Positions 10,401-24,191 of a stretch of DNA of 64,000 nucleotides are shown one piece after another. The stretch is from Siderastrea siderea. Lineage: Eukaryota > Cnidaria > Anthozoa > Scleractinia > Rhizangiidae. The stretch lies in NCBI GenBank assembly GCA_964030785.1, contig OZ034968.1:24573186-24637185 (forward strand). The letters run 5' to 3'. Numbering within the stretch: the stretch's first letter is position 1; the number at the start of each line of letters is the position of its first letter. Both the position numbers and the translations under genes were made by a program. Under the pieces are notes generated by a model. It was not told where the DNA came from, did no database searches, and worked only from the letters and a program-made list of their open reading frames with translations.

Positions 10401-13400
10401 GAAGATATTATTGACGTGTTACTAAAAATTTAACTTAGTGTTCTGGCCACGATTGTCCGAGCCAACAGGATGACCTCTACCTTGAAACGACGTATAGCTT
10501 TCGGTCCTTTTGTTTTCGAAATAGTAGTCTGGGTTAATTCAAAGCTGGAAAAACGTTTCTGAAGCGAGAACATTTTATGGAGTAGAATTTAACGCTAGGA
10601 AATGGATGTTGTAAGAGCTTTTCATCCTGTTCATAAGGATTGAGTGAGACGTTTGAACGCAATTTTTGCGTTTGTAGGACTACTGCTTTAAAAGGAGAAA
10701 AATGGTTGGGAAATGGAAGAAAAGATTTCGTAAACAAGTTTTAGTCGAGTTTAAGTGTTGTATAACTGTTTATGGTCTGCGCTTAAAGCAGATAACTGGC
10801 TCAAGTTTGATGATTCCAGCACAGGAAGACCACGATTGAGTAGATTTAGTGTGCATGTTCAGCGATGTCTTGGCACACTCTCTAGAAGCAATCCAAAGGG
10901 TTTTGTTAACTAAAAAGGGTGAAATAAAACCACTTAACAAACAATAGAAATTCTTTCTATTTGCCTGGTGTATTATCGGCTGTTGTGCTGTTATCCAAAC
11001 TCCCGTTCAAGGCCGGTTGCTTCTCAATTGCTAAACTGTTGTCAAATCTTGTACGTTCAATAGGAAAACAACAGTTTCGGAACCTCCAAAGGGTGAAATG
11101 GAAATACTTACTTCCAAAAAGTTCTCAACACTTTGTATAAAACCCAAAATAATGTTGTTAGAGAGCCATAAACGCGCAATGCTTACCACGGAAACAGTGA
11201 CTGGTATTCCTGTGGTTCAACAAAGAGAATTACCGTGAGGTTATTTAGCAACTGCAATTGTTGGTATAAGCCTCAGTAAACAGCAGTTGTACTTAATAAC
11301 TTATAGCAGGAGCAATATTTCTGCTTCTCTTTAGCAAAAAAGCTTTGACATTGCCATAGTGAGCACCATTGAGAGTATAAGTGTGGCAAAAGTATCGTTT
11401 GGGTTTCTGCTGTTTAAGAACCATAATGATATAGCGATCAGAAACCATGGAGTCATTGCAGTATTGCTGTCAAACTATCAAAAAAACGAGCCGGGCAAAT
11501 AGCTGACATCACTTCTTGACAAGGGGACTCAAATCTAATTGAACGGCTAGTAAAAAAAGCACGCATGTCGGTTACAATGCACTATTAGGTTAAGTCAAAA
11601 GAATTCACTTGTGTTATCTCAATTTTGTGGGTCGATTCACAGTGTGCTACATCTACGGCAAGCATACTGCCAGATCCGTTTTGTTCCCTTGTCAGCAAAT
11701 GGGGGCACAAAAACTTTCTTTTTTCCTACAAATTGCATTTATAGCACATTTTTGAACCCTGCATGCAGCACTGGTTATCCCGCGGCCAGTTTCAGTGACA
11801 CAAAGGTCCGAGATCCGGAGATCTTTATAAACTGTTGAACGAGCATCGTTTTTTACTATTTGGTGATCCCTTCGTCCGATTTGTTATGGCTGTTGGAAGG
11901 GAATATCTTCACCTTTCAGTACCAGAACCAATTTTTGGAGCAAAGACATCGAGTTCTTCAAAGACACTCCCTTATTTACTAGTCCTTGAATTTAAACTAC
12001 CCGTCGATTAATCAAGCGATATCACTCAGGTTTTGTCCGCTCGTCGGCGCTGCTTTGATTTCTTGATGCGAATCACAGTAAAAGATAACATACACATAAA
12101 TCACTACCCACAGCGTCTTGCCGGACTTTTTCTCGGTGACAAATAATATGACTGCTCAATGTAAACATTCCAGAGAAGCTATGCAGTAACAGAGTGGAGC
12201 CGAACCACGCACATCAGCGTGACATTCTTCGACAGTGCTCCATCAAAAATGTTCCTTTTTAGTGTGAAAAAATACGTTTTTGTGTCTCATTAACAAAGTA
12301 AAACTATTGAGAATGCAATTTCTGCCGAACAGTGATCAAATATTTAGAGAACGAGATGATTAAGTTAGAAAATGAACAGTGCTCCATCAGAAGGTCAGTA
12401 TAGAGTTAATAATAAGGTCTCTTTTATAAGGTTTCAGTGGAGCACTGTTTGAAATGCCACTTGTATTAATAAATCTCAAATTTGTTTCTTATTTCTTTGA
12501 AGATAAATGGTTCATGGTTCTAGTACATTAATAAAATTTGTGTAACATCGATTCTAAAGCACGGAGAGGAAGTTTTATTCGAAGGAGAACTGTGTTGCTT
12601 TACATTGGAGCACCGTTCTTTGTGCCTCCTCGTACAGAGATTACGCAAGAGGTTACGTAGTTTCAAAGTGCACTTCATTAGCCCTTACAGTGTATAGTCG
12701 TGACTAAGACGGCCCCTTGGATTACTGATAGTTAGTTCTCAACCGTTGCAGCTTTTGATACAATATTTTTTGGCACAATTCGTTACGCGTGCTTTTCATG
12801 GTGCGAGGTATAAGTTTATGGTCAATCGGACAAAAACTGCCAAATACCGCTCTTAATTATTATCAAAGACGGCATGTACAGTTTTTATAAAGCGAATGGC
12901 CTAGTCTTCTAATGTCTTTCTCACAATACTGAATAGCGAAATGCGCATGTTAAACCTTTTCATATCACCTAGACCAGAAAAGACTTCTCCGACAATCGTG
13001 GCCAGGGGAGGCTGGCAGCTAACTTTGATCTTGCCGCTTTTGGCCTCTAGATGATTGCCCCAGTAAAGAAATCTGTCAATCATTCGAAAACCCCTTAACA
13101 AGCATGCGCGAATGCAAGGAAGTCTCGCGCGAACACTCGACTGTGGAAAATGAATTCGTTGTTGGTTATTGTTTATTTGCTGTTAGCATTTTTTGCGACA
13201 GTACAGAGTTTGAACACCACATTTTTCTTTGATTTCTGAATCTGTGTACACCCCTGACGAGTATAATGTCAAAAACACGAGCTGTGATGTTTGTGCGAAA
13301 ATAACGCTCGCGGTGTCAACAGCCACTTGACCTGGGAAATGGCATTAAGTTGCAGCTTTCGACTTTCCAGTTCGATCTGTTTCTGTTTCTGAGACCATCA

Positions 13401-13799
13401 AAACCGATGGAATGAAGGACCAGCTTTATTTTAGGTTAGTAGAGCAGTCAATATTGAATACGCGAGTTTCGGCCTGAGATTTTTCCAGTTGAGTGTGTTG
13501 AACAATATAACTAAGGCACAAATTATAAATAAGCTCTTATATTCTAGCAGATAATTGTGGATTTCGTTGTCTCAGAAAGATTTATAAGGATCTTTATACT
13601 GTGGAAACTGTGGAATCTACCAGCCGACGCTGTGAAAAGAGGTGATTTCGATTGCGATTTTTCTTTAATTCTGTTTCACGACGAAGGAACAGAATGCCAA
13701 GGCCCAGAATGTACGTATTAAAAATGGGCTTGAACTTTATTCATGCAGTAAACAAATATTTGTCTCAAATTTTATGCGTCAAAAAGGACGAAATGGTAA
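10401..13799. other. Non-coding stretch with a repeated 12-mer
   Basis: No gene recognised. The motif CAGTGCTCCATC or its complement occurs at about 12234, 12376, 12437 (inverted) and, more weakly, 12606 (inverted). Confidence 0.45.
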
Positions 13800-14215
13800 A
13801 TTTACTTGTCTTTAAGAAAAAAATAAAGATCACTTAAAGAATCAAAAAATCTTTAATTTTACAATTAAAGACTCTTACATTACTTAAAGTTAGTATCATG
13901 CTTTAATATGTCTTTAAGAGCATTTAAGATAACTTAAATTTAGTTCACCACCTTACTTGAAAAACTCTTCCAGTAAAGTTATTTTAAATCGATCAAAACC
14001 ATTAATAAGCTTTACTTTGGATATTAAAGCTAGGTAAATGTCTTACCAGAATTAAGAGCCGGCACTTAAATTCCTTAAAGAAACATGTTATTATTTTCCC
14101 TTGTAATTCCATTTAATAATCCTTTAAGTTTCCACTTAAAGGCAAGGAAATAAAAGACAATATTTAAGTGACATCACTTAAATCCCATTTAAAAGAAACA
14201 TATCTTTTCCTTTTC
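13800..14215. repeat. TTAAAG/CTTTAA-rich irregular repeat
   Basis: About 400 bp in which the hexamers CTTTAA, TTAAAG, CTTAAA and TTTAAG recur roughly every 15-25 bases on both strands, with unrelated spacer sequence between them. It is not a simple tandem array. No open frame of interest lies in it. Confidence 0.5.
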
Positions 14216-17200
14216 AATTCACTCAGTTTTAGTCGCGTGGTGTACTTTGTTTGTGTGGCAACAAAATGATCTAAGAAGGTGTCCTAGGGCAAGGCTGTCA
14301 ACATTACAAGCCGCATGCAATATCAGCTAAAAGAGACAACTGAATGTCACCCAAAGACAAGACAGATAGATTGATAAAAACTCAACAACCACCACTTTCA
14401 AAACTAATAATGATAAACAAATTGTAGTGCAGTGCTTTCGGTTTGCCTTGTTTTTGTTCTCGACGCCTCCGCTTCATCCCGTTCATCGAATTTCCTGTGT
14501 TTATTCTCGCCATGCTTAACAACGCCAATTTGTTTTGTTTTTCTCGTGAAAATCGTCCACATCCATTCTTTGAAGATTCTCTGGCGATTTCTTTGCCTGC
14601 TTTGGCGCAATCTCGTACCCAGAGTCCACTGGCTTTTTGGTCAGCGGGAGGGCGCCAGTAGAGACTCTGGGATAATGGAATTTTTTATCCCAGAAAACGT
14701 GGGATTCCGGTTTTAGTGCGCATGCTTAGGTTCAAAACGGAAGTCAAATGTCCCAAAATGGCAGCCATGTAATCCGTACACCAGAAGGCAGCTCTAGGCA
14801 CAGTTGATTCTTACACACGATTGAAGGCAGTTGAAAGTTTTGAATAAGAGGAGTAGAGTGAAAGATAGAGGGTCTGGCGCCGTCTCTGGTAACGTCTCTG
14901 GAGCCTTCGGTGAGTGTCTTTCTTAAATACTTTGGTATCAGAAAATTATAAGCTTAAATACGCATTGAGTTCCACACATTATCCTGCTTTATCTTCCAAA
15001 TCTTTCATATCTTATTTACAATCCCAATATGTATGGATAGTAAAATCGTTGGACGTTACTTTGGTCATCGAAGTATTTTAGGCTTTACATTAGATTTTCG
15101 TATTACCATTGTAGAGTTCTATTTTTTTCTAGATTTTGGTATGGAATTCGAATATTCGTTTGACCATTTTCTTGCACATAAAAATAAGTAATAAATTATT
15201 ATCGTTTTTCACAACAATTTGCTGTGAGATGCATATTTGCTTCAAATGCTTTTTTGGCCTCTTTTGTTCCTCTATTGAAAAGGGGCATTCCAATATTTCA
15301 TCATGCGCTCTCCTCCTCCTTCTCTTCCAGTGTCATCTATTATATTGCATGACGAAGACACTCAGCTAAAGACCTTGCAGTCCGTGATGGAAAGATCTTG
15401 TTTTCCTGGTCATCAGTTAAGAGATCATTGATTGGGGAAAGTAGGGGTTCTGAAGCCTCTGGAGGACTGGCAATTTCACTGAATCAGCTCCAGGAAGATG
15501 CAACTATTCTAACAGGCTTGGCCATTTTCTATAGGCAGCCATAAACACTTACCAATCAAAGCTGGAATCTGTTTTTACCAAGGACATTAAAATGTCCTGG
15601 GCTTTCTTGGAAACCCTACCCCATCTCAGACCAAAAATGTTCTATATTCTGATCTCATATTAGACTAACGATTTAAATTTTATTCTCTGTTATTCAGAAT
15701 GTATTATTTTCACACATTTTGTAACAACATAAATTAGAAAGGAAGGTTAGAAAACATCTAAATCGGGCAAAATAAAGAAAGAAGGCCAAAAATAGGAACC
15801 CATCCAGCAGCCCATACCTGTATGCTGCACATGGGGTAGTAACCCCCTGCCCCCAAAACCCTGAGGAAGATGTATTCTAGGTTTCTCAGCTTGACTTAAA
15901 ATCTATGTGAAGAACTTTTCCCCACTGCTATAATGTGCTGCAAACATTTCAACATTTGTCTGGAGGTTATTTCCAACCACAATTGGGATTTCTAAGTTGG
16001 GACACTGGCAAAATTTTTGCATGGTCATTGTCCGATTACCAACTGTTATATGAAACTTTGCCAGTGGGGAGTAAAAAATAAAAACATTGTCATTGACAAA
16101 AAGATATAAAATAAAGTAACATAATTATATGAAGACAGAATAATACAGATTAATTTATTCTTTTTATTTTTGTTCTGTAGCTGATGTGTATCACCCACTG
16201 TCATAGTTCTTGAAGAGTGTAGATAAATATGACAGTTTGGTTTACTTTTGATAGTAACATTAATAATTATTGTTATATAGAATTAAGAAATGAATGTCCA
16301 GTTTCAATAAACATCTTCTGCAAAGTATGTGCTTAACTTTATATAAATTAGCCCAAGTCCCCCAAGTATGACAATTTCAATGGGATGCAATTTTATTGAT
16401 CACGATTGGTGAAACCAGTGTAGTCAGTTGTAATAAATGTTTCTTTTTTAACATTCCGACCGGGGGGGGGGGGGGGGCACTTGAAGGGAAGTTTGGGTGG
16501 GGGTGTGCTTCCAAGGCCTTCAAACCCTGACCTTCTTTAAGGCAAAATCCATTCATTTTGCTTCCCTGTTTAAGACAAGAGACCTTCTTTTGTGACCAGA
16601 AAAAATTTATTTCAGAAAATATTTGTTTAAGTAACTGACATCGTAGAGTTAGATTTAAAAAATTGTTGGCACCACACATGTAGACCGCTCACTTCCAACG
16701 TTCACACCCTGTTCAATGCTTTCAGTCCAGAAAGACATACATAAACTTTATTTTTTTCTCGCTAAATAGTGCTAAATAGTGAAATTGTATACCCTGTTTA
16801 ACCCTGTAAGCCCCAACTTCATTATACAGATTCTCCTTACTGGTCTCCATAGATTTTACTGATTACTTATTGGGAGAACCTGTTTAAAGACCAAGACAGT
16901 TCATGTTTGGTGATCATTTGCCAAATTCTTATGACCTGTATGTGTTGTAATACACTCAGTGATGAGGAAAATTTTGATGCTGATCATTTTGATGCTGATC
17001 GCGTGTTGCACAAGCGACTCGCGTGGCGGTAAAATAACTCTTGAAAACAATAGATAATTTTACAGTAAAATGGTATCCAACGGCGATAGCATGATGAAAA
17101 ACGGGTTTCTACGTTCAAGGATGTAAGGTTAGAGCGAAACCAAGCTTATAAATCGAGCAGAAAAGTACTAATTTGTGAACAAATAATTCTGACCTAAAGC

Positions 17201-18048
17201 ATGACCTTTGTATTTTAAAACGAATGAAGCGTATCCGTTTACCAAACAGAATTAGAAGAACATAGCTTTCCAATTGACAGTTGTAAAACAGAATCAAAGT
17301 TATTCACAATAAACAGATTGAATTTACGACAAAATGTGTCAAATGTGTGCAGTACTGTGCAATAATCTGGAAACAAAACCGAAAGAGAATTTCTAGTAGT
17401 TTCGAAGCGAACACGCGTCTCCTGTGAATTACAAAATACAAAGCGACAAGTAAAATAACAGCAATCAAAACAAACGAAGAATGCCGATAAACGATTGAAT
17501 GAATTTGCCTAGCGAACTTAAAGTGAAAGCACAAATAGATAAACTAGATTTACTTGAATCACGAAACAGAAATATAACTCTAAGTTTATTCTAAAATGAT
17601 ACGCTTAATAAAACTATACAGTATTTAACGAGGTCAAGTAGCTAGGTTAATAACCAGTAAACAAGAAATTCTGAAGAATTTATAGGCGGCCGATGGTAAC
17701 CAGGTAGATATGGAGTTCCGCTTTTAGGCTTGGCTAAATCTATTCACTCTTAAGTGCTGTTCAATTAAAACATTATTTTAAAAAAATCAGAATTTAGGCG
17801 TCATATGAGACTGTTGAAAAAATTAAGGCCAATAAAATTGTTAATACTGTAGAATAAAGATGGAAAAACTGAAAAAAGAAACTTTTTGGACAAATTTAAG
17901 TCCTCCAGATTTTCTTCCCAGTAAAAATCGTAATATTTAAACAAGCACACTTTCCGTTTCGAGTGGAGCAATTCCTTCCTTCGCATCGCGTGCAACCGTA
18001 TTGTTAAAAACAAAAAGAACAGGGCCAACTTTTCTTTGTACGGTGTAT
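14216..18048. other. Unannotated non-coding stretch
   Basis: No gene recognised. It includes a G16 homopolymer at 16462-16477 and a MITE-like phrase at about 14620-14760. Short open frames show no motif. Confidence 0.45.
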
Positions 18049-19105
18049 CTTACAGTGCGACTACTCGGACAGGGCCACTTGGAAGAAAATTGACCAATCC
18101 CAAAGCTAATTGAGAACAAAAGATAGCAAAGTATTTTAGTAAACAACCAATAACGTTGAAGCATCCAGACAATACATGCTCGAAAAAATTTGAAGCCATG
18201 ACCTCTGATCATGACCCCTCGGGAAACTGCCACGTCTACAATTGGTTACTTTCGATCCTAGATTTTGAGCAGAACATTTAGAGGTCGAATTCGATAGCAA
18301 AATTTTTGCCCATAAACAAACCTTAAACAATACTTTCGCTTCAGAAGTACAGCTAGTGCCTGAGTATGTTTGTAGAAGAAACCTTTTTTGAAAAGAAATC
18401 CGGTAACGCAACAAACTTGCTCAATTCTGAGAAGCTTTCGCTCATCGCAACGAGTATATAAATATAAACACAGATCTAAAGATAAGTATCGACATTTGCC
18501 TGCTTTAATCGTTCAACGATAAACCGAGGTTCCCAAATCTCCTTGTTCACTAACTGCTTTTTGAATCAACAGGTGCTTATCGTTGATGTATATATATATA
18601 GCTGGCTTCTGCAGCCCTTTCAATCCAAATCCAAATCGAGCTTTTCGTTCCATTTCAGCGTGATGCAAGTCTGAAACGTAATCTCGTAATAGCTAGGAAT
18701 GTTGCTGACTATTGCTGTATATGCCGCCCTCTCGATTCAGTCTCACTTGTTTTTTCTGGGCAAAAGCCATCTTGGAAACATTTACATTTACCGTTAGCTT
18801 GTAGATTACGTAGCGCGTACAAACAATCCGCGAGATATTTTCAATCACATTGAGTCAACACCGCACCGTTTGAAAACGTTCAAACGTCAACACTGAAGCC
18901 AACCAATAAAAAAAATAGACTATTTCCCGAGAGGTCCGCAGAATTAGCCGACCTCCAAATTGTTTTGGAGAATTTTGTATTGTCTAGATCCTTCAACGTT
19001 ATTGGTCAGCTTATAAGAATATGTTTGGCTTCTTTTGTTCTCAATTGAAGCTGTCATTGGTCAATTTTCTTCCAATTGGCCCGGTCCAAGTAGTCGCACT
19101 GTAAG
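18049..19105. mobile_element. Non-autonomous DNA transposon with about 70-bp terminal inverted repeats
   Basis: The left end begins CTTACAGTGCGACTAC and the right end finishes GTAGTCGCACTGTAAG. The inverted similarity extends about 70 bp inward on each side, including 'gaagaaaattgacc' and its complement. The 1.06-kb interior has no credible transposase frame. Target-site duplications are not clear. The inverted ends are direct observation; the transposon class is unknown. Confidence 0.6.
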
Positions 19106-19959
19106 ACTTGGACAAAGCAAGCTAAGGAACCGCCTTTGGCTTCTTGCATGGACAAATTCTGTGAACAGTGCTATGGGTAAAAACTGTACCTAGGTCCAAC
19201 AATAAACATCGTGATATTTGAACAAGCACTCTACCTTTTCTTCATACTGTGTGTACTTTAAGGCTTGGACCAAGCGAACTAATTAATAAACGTGCTACTG
19301 ATAATATAATTCAGCTACCGGAAAATTGCTAATCTGAGCAAAACCTAAACTGAAAAAAAAAGCCGATGCAAACTGTGGTGATATCTTAAAGCAACAACTT
19401 GTGAAAAACACGAAAAATTTACCATCGCATACTAGTATCTACGCAGTCATAATACAAATGAAAACAAAAGCAGAATTTTTAATTTGAAATTTCTTTTGTT
19501 CGTTATTCTGCCCAGTTCCTGGGGAAGAGGGCGGGGTTACTTAATAAAGTTTAAAACGAGGAGGATCCGCTCGGAGGCTCAAACACTTATCCTTTAATAT
19601 ACTAATTTTTTACCAAAATGGTACCCCTTTCGATTCATATACCTAAAGGATAAACCAAAACAACAGAGTTTCCTATAATTGCCACCTTTTTCCCGGGTTT
19701 CCGTACTTCTGGGTCAGTTTCTCAAAGCTCCAAGCTTGTATGTGTTTAGCGTTGATAATTCTGCCAGTTAACAAAATTTTGGCACCCTTTTATACACTTA
19801 GCTTTAATCTCCGTCTCTTACACTTTGTAGCGGATTTTGTGACCCTTTCATATAATACAGTGACGATTTTCGCTACCCTGTAGTATACTGCGAGCTCAAA
19901 AAAGGCACCGCCCTCAGGCAGAGCCTCCCCGCATAGTGGGGGCCCAGTTGAGAAGCCGT
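19106..19959. repeat. Dispersed repeat next to fold-back 1
   Basis: Bases about 19590-19959 contain phrases such as 'acccttttatacactta' that recur in similar order at about 62020-62330 and, more weakly, at about 42110-42200. Bases about 19395-19460 also resemble 29700-29770 in direct orientation. No gene seen. Confidence 0.45.
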
Positions 19960-22795
19960 TTAAGAGCCACAGTCTGTAACTTTCGAGAATCCGCGGTCAG
20001 GAAGCGAAAATTCGAATTTTCGTTTTCTACACCAAAAAGACCCCTTTGGTGAACCTTTTTAAAAAATGATACCCAAAAGTTCCAGCGAGGCCTTATTTTG
20101 ACAAAAACGGACAAAGTTCGAAAAGCTGCCCAACCGCCGTCGAAGGCCGAGGTAAATTATGCAAATTAGCGTATTTTCAACTCGCCAGAACATGACAACA
20201 AAAGCTCGGACTAAATTCACTTTTTCACCATTTGTTATTCATCCCTTGGACTTCCTTTTAAACTACATTTCATTGCCATGTTAACAATTTTTCTTTTCTA
20301 TTTACACGCTTAAAAAATATAGCATTCGCTCTTCAGTTGATTCATCAAATTTTACCTTATTTCGGAAGATCACAGCGCCGGGGGTATACGTATTTAAAGG
20401 GCAGAAAGGGATTCTATCGAACGGGCAATTATTCTTCTTTATCATACTGAAATGGTTAGTATGGCCCGCAAAAAGCAAGCGCGCTAGAGGCAAAAACGTA
20501 GAGACCATTTTCACACATTTCGCCGTTTTCTCTGTTGCTCTCATATTACAAGCTGCATATCATTTTTGAAACAAAAATCAATGATACGTTGGTCATTTTG
20601 GTCAATGCTCCCACTTTTTTTTGGTTTTTAAATCTTAACACTTTATATCTGTAGCAATAACTTGACTTTTTTAATCAAACTCGATTATTTTCAAATACGG
20701 GAACATTAAGCACTAAATGAACAATCCTCCGACGTGTGTACGGGGGAATTCGAATAAGAAGCTGAACAAACGTCGAAAAGAATTAGGTTTGTACTAGAAA
20801 ACCGCCGAGTAGCCGCCAACTTTCCATATTTCGCCAATCGATATGCTTTTAGTTGACGTACTGATTATAAGACTTGCTTACTTTAATAGGAACTTTGAAC
20901 GACAAATATTAAAACGTTTACCATGAGAGATAAATTCTACTGCGTCACACCACACTACAGACAATCTTATATCACTAAACATTTGATTTTGCGCCGTAAA
21001 AAGTAACGCTTAACCATGCATAACAACACTGTCAACAACGTGTTGCTGCTGAGACTATGTTAATATAAATAGGTATAAAGGAAAATACATTATTTGTATA
21101 AGGCGCTTCTCTCTGTTCGCTCTGATTTCAATTTAATATCCGACCTGAGTCAAAGGCCACCTACGAAATCTTTTTTGTTGCCTACATAAGTATAGTTATT
21201 CACTTACTCGTCTTTTTGTGGTACAGACGTCTGAACAATGCAGAAGATGTCTTATCCCCTTCGAAGAAAAGGCAGCAAATTGGAATTTTCTTCCTGGTAG
21301 GTGTACGTTTTATTTTGTGGAGGCGACAACAGGTTGTCACGTTGCGTGACATACAAAATTACATGGATATGCACAGCAGCGCGTCCGCGAAAATTAGAAA
21401 AAAGAAAACAGAAAAAGGAAAACGAAAACAAAAACCACAAGAAGAGTGGCAGAAAACTAACACATTTCCCTAAGAAAATGTTCTCGACTCATCGACAAAA
21501 CCAATAACGAAAAAAAAGCCAGAAATAAATTTATATATAAAAAAATAATAATATGAACGTTTGGGAATACAGAAAAGGATATTCCCATAACTTGGGGATG
21601 AAAATAGGATGCATTCCAGCAACTGATAAAAAATGGAGAGATTTTGGAAGGCCTGATTTACGATTGTCCTTCATACATGACAATTTTGTTATTTTCTTTG
21701 GCAGGAGGGGGAGGGGGAGGGTGGGAGTGAGGGGTATGAGTAAATCGCAAAAATGCAAAGCTTTAGCACAAGTGAGAATGTCCAGTAACACAAAGCAACC
21801 GCGTCGTTTCCTATCTTAACCTCCTGAGTAAAATAAAATCTGTGCCAAGTATTTAGATGTAGCCACGGAATAAAACGTTCGGACTAAAACATCTAAACGA
21901 AACAAAACGCTTCCCCAAATATAAACGGTTCCACCTCCGCAGGTACGTAAACAGAAAACCCGACACGCCAAAAATTTTAAAAACCATATGCGAAGGAATT
22001 ATGATTTATTCTGGCTTGGTGGTCCACCCACTCATATGACAATTCAAGGAAATGACGGTTTTCGATGTACAGTAGAATTTCCATAACTCAACTTAAACCG
22101 TCAATGGATACCCAGAACTAACCCGCTTAAACGAAAGGTCTTGCTATCGAGTTTTACTGTGATGAAGTGAGATAAGTAGTTCTATTTAGCTTAGATTTCG
22201 AACTAAAAGAGGTTCGGGTTATATAGATTGTATGATCGTATCCTGGGGGGACTCTCGTGTGAAAGTGGTGGGGACAGTCGTCGGAAAATTAGAAATAAAC
22301 CCCTTAAGGAGACCAATGTGGGCGTGGCACAGGCTTAATTTGACCTCTAAGGGAGATCATGCTAAAACAGACCACCAAGTAAGAGCTACTGACAGTGATC
22401 TTAATTGCGCTAAAGATTGACGGTGTTTGGCTTTTTCAAATAGATGTTTCTTTAAGCACAGCCCTAAGCGATGGGTAAAAATATTGGCTTACCGTAAACC
22501 CTAAGCGACACCAAAATCTGCAATTCACACCCCTAAGCGAGACGACGAGCATTCCCGTCACTTTCATTTAGGAGTCCCCCCGAGGGGGATCGTATGAAAT
22601 GAGAGTGTTAAGCGGATCCTGAGAGTCAAGAGCGGCCGCCACAGGAACAACCAGCAACAAGATCACTAAGCGCCGCAATATACGGGGCCCTTTTTTCTGC
22701 GCCGGATTGAGTTGACACTTCTAATTCCAATTTCTCACAGAGCGTCTCGAGCAAACCCCATTTTCAAGTTTTTCAATGAATTGTTAACGACCAAG
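19960..22795 (+). repeat. Fold-back 1, left arm
   Basis: This 2.8-kb arm is an inverted copy of 24299-29515 (minus an inserted LINE). The outer end lies near 'ttaagagccacagtctgtaa' (complement ending near 29515) and the inner end near 'ttgttaacgacca' (complement at about 24300). The match runs essentially end to end with scattered differences, so the arms are not identical. Open frames inside are mirrored in the other arm but show no motif, except the last residues of the C2H2-like gene. It also contains a G-rich run at about 21700-21735. Confidence 0.85.
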
Positions 22796-23600
22796 GCACA
22801 GAGATTGTACTGGTCGAAGACAATGGGATGCTCTACTTCAATCTCGGATAGAATCTCTTGTATTGCCGTTTGAAAGTTTGCCTTCTCCTCCACAGCGCAA
22901 ATGTCATCTTCCGTTGCAACAACTTGATGGCGAAGTTTGGCCGCAAGTCGAGCAAAAAAAGACGTGATTTGTTGCACTGTGAGAAATTCAGACGGTCTGA
23001 ATAGTCGTTTGCCATCTGAATCCAAGGCTCGCCTCATCTCTTTCGCCACGAAGTCAGGGTCAACCTTTCTTCCCGTCGACTGCCCAAGATTAAACTTCGC
23101 TTCCAAATAGCTTCTTTGTTTCTCATTAAAACAGTAAGCCTTTCTCGATTCTTTCAGAGCCCATCTCTCCTTAGGAGATGCTGAGGCTAACGAAAGCGTT
23201 GACGTGGGTTCGAGGGTTGGCATAGTTGAGACTCCTTCCTGTAGGACTGCGGCGTATTCCGTCTTTGCTAGGTCTAAAAGGGAACGTCTCTCGAGTGAAC
23301 GGGAACATTTTTCCACAGAAAGATGCCGCTTTAGGTTAGATAGGTTTTGAAAGACCCTGATGCATTCCTTCTTGTGGACAAGGATAAGCCCCAGAATAAT
23401 CGATGTCTTCTGATGGCCGATCTCCATCTTTCTTTTCCTCAGCCTTCTCACTCGTCGTAGTCCTCTCACTCGTCTTTTTGATAACCTTGAAGTCTCCATC
23501 AGAGAACGTGCCATCAAACCATTTATAACCACCATCTAGTCGAACAACAGTATTGACGTTACTGTAACTGCTACTATGCAAAGGAAACAACAAAATCAAC
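22735..23600 (-). pseudogene. C2H2-like zinc-finger protein of a repeated cnidarian-type family, frame-broken
   Basis: Minus-strand coding sequence in two frames. The upstream part (to about 23365) includes RLDGGYKWFDGTFSDGD, an acidic/Lys-rich linker and the start of a zinc finger (YPCPQEG). The downstream frame carries the rest of the finger (FQNLSNLKRHL, then Cys) and a conserved region with WALKESRKAYCFNEKQ, YLEAKFNLG and a FLTVQQITSFFARLAAK block. The switch occurs within a few bases near 23365 and would be explained by one extra base. The last 15-20 codons (22735-22795) lie inside the left arm of the fold-back and are duplicated in the right arm at 24301-24359. Function unknown; possibly a gene carried by a repeat. 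Confidence 0.6.
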
Positions 23601-23873
23601 TATCAATCCTCTTACATAGACAGCCATATAACGTCACTAATAATTAACTGAGTGCAAGGAAATTCCAGAACTACAGCAACATGCACGAACGTATCCACAG
23701 TCTTATTGAAAATGCGCTTATAAAAAATATACACGCTAAAAATCTAAATTCCCTGACTTAATCCCTCCGCATAGTTAATCAAACAATATGACTCACTGAA
23801 ATAAATGTAAAGAAGATCCTCGCGGTTATTAACGCAACTTATGCAGTTGCGAAAAAAAAGCCTGAAAAAATCG

Positions 23874-23944
23874 GGCTTGCCGGGACTCGAACCCTGACCT
23901 CTGCGATACCGGTGCAGCGCTATAACCAATTGAGCTAACAAGCC
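23874..23944 (-). tRNA. tRNA-like sequence (SINE head, degenerate)
   Basis: Reads GGCTTGT...GCAAGCC as a 7-bp acceptor stem with one G-T pair, with B box GGTTCGAGTCC. The D stem is damaged (GCTC facing TAGC) and the anticodon loop CCGGTAT has no T at position 33. The loop centre would be GGT (Thr). It is probably a SINE component and not a working tRNA gene. Confidence 0.4.
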
Positions 23945-24120
23945 AACTGGGAGCTGGTCATTAAATTGGTTCGTTATATACCCGGGAAAGATGAAGATGA
24001 AATTATGAATATATGAAATTCATATATTTGAACTGCGGAATGAAGAAATAAATGTAAAAAAGATCCTCGCAGTTATTAACGCAACCTATGCAGTTGCGAA
24101 AAGAAAGCCTGAAAAAATCA

Positions 24121-24191
24121 GGCTTGCCGGGATTCGAACCCTGACCTCTGCGATACCGGTGCAGCGCTCTAACCAATTGAGCTAACAAGCC
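24121..24191 (-). tRNA. tRNA-like sequence (SINE head, better preserved)
   Basis: A cloverleaf can be drawn: acceptor GGCTTGT/GCAAGCC, D stem GCTC/GAGC, anticodon stem CTGC/GCAG with a loop centred on GGT, and B box GGTTCGAATCC. As in the first unit the anticodon loop is unusual (C instead of T before the anticodon, and an A-C mismatch closing the loop). It lies 247 bp from the first copy inside the same repeat, so a SINE origin is more likely than a host tRNA-Thr gene. Confidence 0.45.

Noticed and set aside
23744..24188. Two 60-codon frames starting MLAQLV with near-identical protein
   Set aside because: They are translations of the tRNA-like SINE units.
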